Source: Micavibrio_B sp044238965 (lineage in GTDB: Bacteria > Pseudomonadota > Alphaproteobacteria > Micavibrionales > Micavibrionaceae). Taken from it: a stretch of 21,125 nt of DNA. The number at the start of each line of letters is the position of its first letter. Positions within the stretch are counted from its first letter, which is position 1. The notes below the pieces were generated by a model that worked only from the letters and a program-made list of their open reading frames with translations, searched no databases and was not told the DNA's origin. The stretch spans positions 1 to 21,125 of the forward strand of contig JBIICJ010000029.1 in NCBI GenBank assembly GCA_044238965.1, written 5' to 3'. Below are positions 15,698-21,125 of the stretch, in pieces. The position numbers and the translations under genes were made by a program.

Positions 15698-17890
15698 ATG
15701 AGTAAACCAAAAGTCGCTGCAGCGAAAGCAGAAGATCAATTTTCATTCCTTGATAATGAAGAAAAGATTGCTGATTACTTTTCCTATTACCAAGATTTCT
15801 TCATTTATAATCTTGCCAAAAATTTAAAACATACATCGCTTGTTGCTAAAAAAATAATCCAGCAATATGAATATCTTTTAAAAGATAAAGTGGAGTTTAC
15901 TGGGGGTAAATTAGACCCAAAAACAGGTCGGCGTTATGACGAAGTTTCAATGAGTAATTCTAAATCAGCAGTAAAAGCTTCTGATTGGAGTCTTTTTGTA
16001 AATTTCTTTAAAGAATTAGTCGCGAAGGGTGAGCCTGATGGGTGTATGATTCCTAATAATTTAAAACTATTCTCGGATGTTTTTGGTCTTCCTGATCACA
16101 TGAAATGGCCTTTGATTTTTTCTGAAACTATGCGCCTTGAGGATGATTTTGGCTCGGTTATAAAAGATATATTAACTGGGAAAGCAAAAAATCTCGGGCG
16201 ATTAACATCCAGGGTAATTCCTGATCTAACTAAAGAGCAGCGTGCGGATATTGAAGAAGCAACGTCAATGGTATCTGATTTATGTCGTAAGGGATTATTA
16301 ACGCCATGCGTTGAGATTTCAGATGATGATGATGAGATAGAATATTCTGAGGTTCCTCCTTATGTTCGTGAGTTATTATTTGATGTTGATTTAACTAAAG
16401 AGAAAATTGTTTTAGAAATTATTGGTGAACCAACAGTTATCCCCGAATTAAATATCGAACATTTTCCACATTTGGATAAACAAGTTCAATCAATTTTGGG
16501 GATTATCAAGGGCGCCATCGCATCAGGTGAAAAGGGAATTAATATTCTTCTCTACGGCCCTGCGGGATCAGGAAAGACCGCATTGGCGGCGGCGATTTCT
16601 CAGGCCTTGGAACTGGAGATGTACACAATTGGTGAGCAAAACCCTGATGAAGAGGGTGAGCATGAATATAAAAATGGGTCGGGAACATCAAAATTCCGCA
16701 TTTCTAAATTACAGCAAGCGCATGCGCTGTTGAAAGATAATAAAGGCGCAATTTTATTCTTTGATGAAATTGAGGACACCTTAAATAAAGGAACAGATAG
16801 TAGTAAAAAACCAGATGTATTTAGTAAAATTTTGTTAAACAGATTGTTAGAAACAAATCCAATCGTTACCATTTGGGCAGGAAATGATTTGGAAAAATTT
16901 CATGAATCTGTATTGCAGAGATTCTCATATTCATTGCCTGTGACATATCCGCCGACATTAATGCGCGAACGAATTTGGAAAACGCAGACGGTAAAAAATA
17001 AAATTGAAATATCAGATGCTGATAGATTACAATTAGCGCGCGATTTTGTGGCACCACCACGGATTATCGGCAAAGCTTTACAAAACGCACGTTTGACGGG
17101 AAACACAGATGTCAAAAGTATAATTGATTTTATTGAGCAATCATCATTGATCACATATGGAAGTGAAGATGCGTTGCGTTTGAACTCGGGTCTATCACGT
17201 TTTTTTAGCCGTGATTTATTGCCGCAAGATTTGAGGGATAAAGTGGATTCATGGATCGAAGGTGCAGGTAAAAAATCACCTGTATCATTGTATATTGATG
17301 CTGTTCGCGGCGCGGGCGTGAATGCATTAGCCGAAGATATTGCTGAGCGATTAATTATGCATCCGAATATTGTTGATGCGGCAGGCTTATCGACTGATTC
17401 AATGATGATGAGTGCTGTTGATAAAATTAAAATGGTGTTTAATGGCGCTGCGCGCGGTAATCAATTATTGATTATCCAAAATATCGAAGCATTTAACGAG
17501 GCCCCAGAAAATCCACAAGATAAATGGCGTAATGACTTGGTGGGACAATTTGCCAGATCATTATCCGAACATGATTTGCCAATTGTTGTCTCAAGCATGA
17601 AGGAAGGTTTAAAACTTCCGCCTACCTTAGACCCTTTATTTACCATCAAAGGAAAGATGGGTACTTTATCCGAAGGTCAGCTGAAACGCGCATCACAAAT
17701 ATATTTTGGCTTTGAATGGCCTGCAGAAAAACAAGTGGGTAAGGGTATTGTTCCTGCTGATTTATCTCTCGTTCGCAAAATTGTAGAAAAATTACCTGCA
17801 GAGCCAACACAAGATGAAATTATGGCTTTGGTAATATCACAGGCGCGGGCACGTTCTGGTTTATCAGCAGGACAAAAGGTTGGTTTCTAG
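15698..17890 (+). CDS. Tandem AAA+ ATPase with a degenerate second core
   Basis: A 730-residue soluble AAA+ protein of unknown role. Residues 1-270 are helix-rich with no recognised domain; the stretch around 120-165 (LFSDVFGLPDHMKWPL) recalls the winged-helix region before some ClpX/SpoVK-like ATPases. The AAA+ core (about 255-470) is intact: Walker A GPAGSGKT (287-294), Walker B ILFFDE with D356 and E357, sensor-1 asparagine N396 in WAGND, and a candidate arginine finger R408 in LQRF. Residues 525-690 repeat the same layout in broken form: SLYIDAVRGAGVNALAEDIA where a P-loop would be (Lys and Thr replaced by V541 and N542), and LLIIQNIEAF in place of Walker B (D-E replaced by Q-N). This implies a one-active, one-inactive tandem, probably an oligomeric remodelling machine. 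It is followed by a small basic gene and an AmgK-like kinase on the same strand. Confidence 0.8.
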   Translation: MSKPKVAAAKAEDQFSFLDNEEKIADYFSYYQDFFIYNLAKNLKHTSLVAKKIIQQYEYLLKDKVEFTGGKLDPKTGRRYDEVSMSNSKSAVKASDWSLFVNFFKELVAKGEPDGCMIPNNLKLFSDVFGLPDHMKWPLIFSETMRLEDDFGSVIKDILTGKAKNLGRLTSRVIPDLTKEQRADIEEATSMVSDLCRKGLLTPCVEISDDDDEIEYSEVPPYVRELLFDVDLTKEKIVLEIIGEPTVIPELNIEHFPHLDKQVQSILGIIKGAIASGEKGINILLYGPAGSGKTALAAAISQALELEMYTIGEQNPDEEGEHEYKNGSGTSKFRISKLQQAHALLKDNKGAILFFDEIEDTLNKGTDSSKKPDVFSKILLNRLLETNPIVTIWAGNDLEKFHESVLQRFSYSLPVTYPPTLMRERIWKTQTVKNKIEISDADRLQLARDFVAPPRIIGKALQNARLTGNTDVKSIIDFIEQSSLITYGSEDALRLNSGLSRFFSRDLLPQDLRDKVDSWIEGAGKKSPVSLYIDAVRGAGVNALAEDIAERLIMHPNIVDAAGLSTDSMMMSAVDKIKMVFNGAARGNQLLIIQNIEAFNEAPENPQDKWRNDLVGQFARSLSEHDLPIVVSSMKEGLKLPPTLDPLFTIKGKMGTLSEGQLKRASQIYFGFEWPAEKQVGKGIVPADLSLVRKIVEKLPAEPTQDEIMALVISQARARSGLSAGQKVGF

Positions 17891-17904
17891 CTTAGGTGGA
17901 ATAC

Positions 17905-17933
17905 TTGCCTGATAACGGTTTTTATGGCATTAT
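17905..17933 (+). promoter_or_regulatory. Candidate leaderless promoter of the 136-residue gene
   Basis: TTGCCT (17905-17910), a 17-bp spacer and CATTAT (17928-17933) match four of six consensus bases each. The predicted transcription start falls at or beside the ATG at 17940, which has no ribosome binding site. Moderate support only. Confidence 0.35.
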
Positions 17934-17939
17934 TTACAC

Positions 17940-18350
17940 ATGGCCATATCCTATCTTGAGCAAGCCGTTACCGAGGCTTTGAAAAAATCTAAAGGTAATC
18001 AAACAAAGGCGCGCGCGCATTTGATTGAACAAATCAAAGATGATGAGAAATTATTGCGCGCTATTGCCATGCCGCATTTAAATGCCATTGTCGCGCACGC
18101 TGTTAATCGTATTGCCATTCAACAAAAACCAAAAACCGCCAAAGCAACCGAATCTGTTCCATTACCGCCCAAAGGTGCAAAAGCGCAGGCGGGATTTGGT
18201 TTGGATTTGTTAAAAGCATTAGGCGGACAGAATGTTCCCAAGTTTGGGTCAGAAGATGCAGCGCCGCCACTACGTAAAAAAGAAGCATCGCAAGCCCATG
18301 TAAATGCGTTAAAATTAATGGCTAGTAAATCAAAAACTAAATCGAAATAA
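17940..18350 (+). CDS. Small basic protein of unknown function
   Basis: I do not recognise this 136-residue protein. Its N-terminus, ISYLEQAVTEALKKSKGNQTKARAHL, resembles the first helices of Fis-type helix-turn-helix domains, which typically contain GNQTKAA followed by a recognition helix; here the sequence diverges after the match (IEQIKDDEKLLRAIA), so a standard Fis DNA-binding unit is not complete. The middle (about 65-110) is low in complexity and rich in Lys, Ala, Pro and Gly, probably disordered. The C-terminus is strongly basic (SKSKTKSK). It lies 49 bp after the tandem AAA+ gene and 6 bp before the kinase gene, so it is probably co-transcribed with the kinase and possibly acts as an adaptor or substrate of the AAA+ protein. 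That link is inference. Codon use and spacing support a real gene. Confidence 0.75.
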   Translation: MAISYLEQAVTEALKKSKGNQTKARAHLIEQIKDDEKLLRAIAMPHLNAIVAHAVNRIAIQQKPKTAKATESVPLPPKGAKAQAGFGLDLLKALGGQNVPKFGSEDAAPPLRKKEASQAHVNALKLMASKSKTKSK

Positions 18351-18356
18351 TTTTTC

Positions 18357-19388
18357 ATGACCAGTGATCACGAATTTTTAACCCAGAGTGGATGGGGTTC
18401 AGCCGCACGCGACAATTTTCCTGCTGATTGGTCAACGCGGCATTTCACGCGTTTGACAATGGATGATCGTACGGCAATTTTGATGAGTTCCGTTCCCGAT
18501 TCTGATCCGCGGGCTTTGGCAGGGCATAAAATAAAAGATTTCGTCGAATTATCAGGTTATTTACGTGGTATAGGCGTTCATGCTCCCGCAATAATGGCGC
18601 AAGATCAAGTGAACGGATTTTTATTAGTTGAAGATTTTGGGTCTTATTCATTACATGATGCGTTTGAATCAGGGAATAAAAAATTAGAACAATATTATCT
18701 GGCTGCAACTGATATTTTGATTACTCTATATCAAAAATCTCCGCGCGCATTACCAAACGCACAACATTATTTTGACTCTCATGTATTTATGGGGCGCAGA
18801 CGTTTATGGGATTGGTATTTGCCAACCATCTTTCAAAAAAAGATTGATCAAAATTTTATCAACGAATCTTTATCTATTTTGAATAAAATTGAACAATCAA
18901 TTGCGCCCATGCATAACGTTTTTTTACATGGCGATTTTCATCCACATAATTTGATGATTTTGCCTAATGATGATATTGGCGTGATTGATTTTCAAGGGGG
19001 TATGATTGGCCCCGCGCCATACGATTTGGTCAATTTACTGCGCGATGCGCGTCGGTTTGTGCCCGATCATATTCAAGTTGCATGTATCAAAAAATTTAAA
19101 ACAGTCATGGGCGAGTCGGAATGGGAATTATTCGAAGCCCATTATGCCCTGCGGTCATTTGATTTTCATGCGCGCGTGATTGGGCAGGCAATTAAACTCG
19201 CCCTTGCAGGTAAGCCCAAATTATTAGCCTTTATTCCTATCTTGGCGCAGTATATGAAACAGGATTTAGATCATCCTTTGCTGCACCCGCTTCGTGATTA
19301 TATGCTTACTAATTTAGAGGAACGGCCTGTTTTCACTCCGGAATTACTTGAAAAAGCTGGCGATTTTATTGCTGCGGATGCGTTTTAG
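18357..19388 (+). CDS. AmgK-like aminoglycoside-phosphotransferase-fold sugar kinase
   Basis: A 343-residue kinase of the choline/aminoglycoside phosphotransferase fold, most like AmgK, which phosphorylates the anomeric position of N-acetylmuramate and N-acetylglucosamine in peptidoglycan recycling. Visible motifs are the nucleotide-binding N-lobe with LLVEDFGSYSLHD near residues 89-101, the catalytic loop HGDFHPHNLM (191-200; D193) and the metal-binding VIDFQGGMIGPAPYDLVNLLRD (209-230; D211). The IDFQ..xxGPxxYDLVxLLRD pattern is characteristic of the COG3178 group. In many relatives the kinase sits with tsaE and the nucleotidyltransferase murU; neither is here, so the pathway assignment is tentative. 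It starts 6 bp after the preceding small gene. A resistance kinase role is unlikely given this motif pattern. Confidence 0.8.
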   Translation: MTSDHEFLTQSGWGSAARDNFPADWSTRHFTRLTMDDRTAILMSSVPDSDPRALAGHKIKDFVELSGYLRGIGVHAPAIMAQDQVNGFLLVEDFGSYSLHDAFESGNKKLEQYYLAATDILITLYQKSPRALPNAQHYFDSHVFMGRRRLWDWYLPTIFQKKIDQNFINESLSILNKIEQSIAPMHNVFLHGDFHPHNLMILPNDDIGVIDFQGGMIGPAPYDLVNLLRDARRFVPDHIQVACIKKFKTVMGESEWELFEAHYALRSFDFHARVIGQAIKLALAGKPKLLAFIPILAQYMKQDLDHPLLHPLRDYMLTNLEERPVFTPELLEKAGDFIAADAF

Positions 19389-19405
19389 GTATCCTTAATT
19401 TAGCC

Positions 19406-19432
19406 TTGATCTAGCACAATAAACAATATAAT
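19406..19432 (+). promoter_or_regulatory. Candidate aminotransferase promoter
   Basis: A perfect TATAAT (19427-19432) follows TTGATC (19406-19411) with a short 15-bp spacer. It is the only strong -10 box in the 84-bp gap. Transcription would start near 19439. AAGGAG (19458-19463) lies nine bases before the ATG at 19473. Confidence 0.45.
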
Positions 19433-19472
19433 TTCGTGCAGTTTCGCGTTATTTAAAAAGGAGTTCTCGCGC

Positions 19473-20699
19473 ATGTCTATCGTTGCTTCTCGTCTTGGAA
19501 AAATCAAACCATCTCCGACCATTGCTATGACCACCAAAGCGGCCGAATTAAAAGCGGCGGGTAAAGATGTGATTGGTTTGGGTGCAGGCGAGCCTGATTT
19601 TGATACGCCTGCGCACATTATCGAAGCCGCGTATGACGCGATGAAGAAAGGCCAAACACGTTATACGCCTGTTGATGGAACGCCTGCATTAAAGGATGCG
19701 ATTATTGCTAAATTTAAACGCGATAATAATTTGACTTATGACCGTTCACAAATCACCGTAGGCACTGGCGGCAAACAAGTTTTGTATAACGCATTGATGG
19801 CATCCTGTAACCCAGGTGATGAAGTTATTTTTGCGGCGCCTTATTGGGTGTCATATGTTGATATGGCGATATTGGCCGAAGCTACCCCTGTGATTATCGA
19901 ATGCAAAATTGAAAACCAATTTAAATTATTACCTGCCGATTTAGACGCAGCGATCACACCGAAAACAAAATGGGTGATTTTGAATTCACCCAGCAACCCA
20001 ACAGGCGCGGCCTATACACGTGATGAAATGAAAGCATTGACCGATGTGTTGTTAAAGCACCCGCATGTTTGGGTCATGTCAGATGATATTTATGAACATT
20101 TGGTATATGACGGATTTGAATTTTTCACACCTGCGGAAATTGAACCGAAATTATATGACCGTACCTTAACCGTAAATGGTGTATCCAAAGCATACGCGAT
20201 GACAGGTTGGCGTATTGGTTTTGCGGGCGGCCCCAAAGAATTAATTAAGGCGATGGCGAATGTACAATCACACAGCACATCAAACCCATCATCTATATCG
20301 CAAGCCGCCGCCGTTGCCGCATTAAATGGTGATCATGGTTTTCTCAAGGGATGGTGTGATACCTATAAGGCGCGCCGTGATATGGTTGTGAAAATGTTGA
20401 ATGAATGTGAAGGCATCACATGCCCAACACCCGAAGGTGCATTTTATGTGTATCCATCATGTGCGGGTTGTATTGGTAAAACAACGCCTGAAGGTAAAAC
20501 CATCAATACCGATGAAGATTTCGTAACTTATTTACTCGAAACCGTTGGCGTTGCCGCCGTGCATGGCGAGGCATTTGGTTTATCGCCATATTTCCGCATT
20601 TCATACGCAACATCAACCGAAGCATTGGTTGAGGCATGCACACGCATTAAACGTGCCTGCGCTGAATTAAAAGGAAATGGCGCAAGCAAAGCGGCTTAA
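19473..20699 (+). CDS. Class I pyridoxal phosphate aminotransferase (aspartate aminotransferase, Ib type)
   Basis: A 408-residue fold-type I aminotransferase transferring the amino group between aspartate and 2-oxoglutarate; alphaproteobacterial relatives often also accept prephenate or aromatic acids. Signatures are GLGAGEPDFDTP (35-46) near the N-terminus, TRYTPVDGTPALKDAI, the cofactor-phosphate site TVGTGGKQVLYNA, NSPSNPTGA (171-179), DDIYEHLVYDG, and NGVSKAYAMTGWRIGF with the Schiff-base lysine K239. The C-terminal substrate-carboxylate arginine is in FRISYATS. All catalytic positions look intact. AAGGAG nine bases upstream fixes the start. The stop is 5 bp from the end of a convergent gene, and no clear terminator separates them. 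The usual symbols are aatA or aspC; sequence alone does not settle which applies. Confidence 0.93.
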   Translation: MSIVASRLGKIKPSPTIAMTTKAAELKAAGKDVIGLGAGEPDFDTPAHIIEAAYDAMKKGQTRYTPVDGTPALKDAIIAKFKRDNNLTYDRSQITVGTGGKQVLYNALMASCNPGDEVIFAAPYWVSYVDMAILAEATPVIIECKIENQFKLLPADLDAAITPKTKWVILNSPSNPTGAAYTRDEMKALTDVLLKHPHVWVMSDDIYEHLVYDGFEFFTPAEIEPKLYDRTLTVNGVSKAYAMTGWRIGFAGGPKELIKAMANVQSHSTSNPSSISQAAAVAALNGDHGFLKGWCDTYKARRDMVVKMLNECEGITCPTPEGAFYVYPSCAGCIGKTTPEGKTINTDEDFVTYLLETVGVAAVHGEAFGLSPYFRISYATSTEALVEACTRIKRACAELKGNGASKAA

Positions 20700-20704
20700 T
20701 TTTT

Positions 20705-21125
20705 TTAATTTAAGGCTGCAGATGGCGATTGTTTTGTGCCACGTGTGATAAGGCCTGCAAGCCCGATTGTTGCACGACTCCACCATCCTTTATTCTGAGG
20801 AATGGATATAGTGGGCAATTGTGGCTGGCGTGATTCATAGCTACCTGTTTCACGAAAGCGCTGAATGCGCAGTGCGTTTTCGCCGAGCGTATCAACCAAT
20901 TGTGTGTAAATATCATGATGACGATCAATTTCAAAGGCAACTAATTCTCTGATACGGCGACGCTGTTCATCTGAATTTAGTAACATATCGTCAATAGGGA
21001 TTAGATCTGAGGGATGTGTTTTTGGATCAAGATAAATTGATAAATCAATCACCTGATCATTGCCAAAAATATGCCTTAATGTTTTTAATTGGTTATTAAA
21101 ATTATGTGCACATGTCGTTGTTTTT
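20705..21125 (-). CDS. Protein of unknown function, 5' end beyond the window
   Basis: The minus-strand frame ending at 20705 stays open to the right edge: from the GTG at 21052 upstream there is no stop for a further 24 codons. The GTG is therefore probably internal and the protein longer than 115 residues. The visible part is polar and largely helical (SDEQRRRIRELVAFEIDRHHDIYTQ is reported here only in pieces: DEQRRRIREL, AFEIDRHHDIY), followed by a proline-containing linker and a C-terminal GWWSRATIGLAGLITRG segment that may be a short amphipathic or membrane-associating helix. I recognise no family. It converges on the aminotransferase gene with a 5-bp gap. Confidence 0.65.
   Translation of the reverse strand, partial: KTTTCAHNFNNQLKTLRHIFGNDQVIDLSIYLDPKTHPSDLIPIDDMLLNSDEQRRRIRELVAFEIDRHHDIYTQLVDTLGENALRIQRFRETGSYESRQPQLPTISIPQNKGWWSRATIGLAGLITRGTKQSPSAALN

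Noticed and set aside
20697..20720. Terminator between the aminotransferase and the convergent gene
   Set aside because: The AT-rich stretch has only a weak, interrupted self-complementarity (CTTAA with TTAAG) and no GC stem.

Overview
The window looks like a chromosomal segment of an alphaproteobacterium of moderate GC. The evidence is the recG / sdhE-mfd divergent arrangement, an alphaproteobacterial style of GyrA C-terminal domain, a class I aspartate aminotransferase and an AmgK-like sugar kinase. I cannot place it below class with confidence. Most of the window is housekeeping: DNA topology and repair (gyrA, recG, mfd), RNA modification (two methyltransferases), coenzyme A synthesis (coaD), a tRNA-Lys gene, succinate dehydrogenase maturation (sdhE), potassium efflux (a Kef-type antiporter with its flavoprotein partner) and amino acid metabolism.

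Layout. 1-2220 holds the 3' part of gyrA. 2267-3917 is a two-gene, strikingly AT-rich insert: a NodB-type polysaccharide deacetylase and an LpxD-like acyltransferase whose reading frames overlap. 3922-5590 is a minus-strand pair of RNA methyltransferases. 5638-6138 is coaD, followed by tRNA-Lys(UUU) at 6200-6275. At 6228-7282 a 1,004-bp unit is bounded by a perfect 51-bp duplication of the tRNA 3' half. It carries only a hicA-hicB toxin-antitoxin module with its promoter, operator repeats and bidirectional terminator, and no integrase. 7295-9732 is the Kef antiporter and its oxidoreductase, and 9753-11831 is recG, all on the minus strand. 11867-15621 is sdhE-mfd on the plus strand. 15698-19388 holds a tandem AAA+ ATPase with a degenerate second ATPase core, a small basic protein of unknown function and an AmgK-like kinase. 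19473-20699 is the aminotransferase. A convergent partial gene of unknown function runs off the right edge.

The two accessory patches are the most interesting parts. The tRNA-bounded hicAB cassette has the architecture of a site-specifically integrated element reduced to att sites plus an addiction module, so it is either a non-autonomous integrative cassette or the stabilised remnant of an island. The deacetylase/acyltransferase pair looks like a recently acquired surface-glycan modification module inserted between housekeeping genes with almost no spare DNA. The tandem AAA+ protein with its small downstream neighbour is the best candidate for an uncharacterised housekeeping-linked system.
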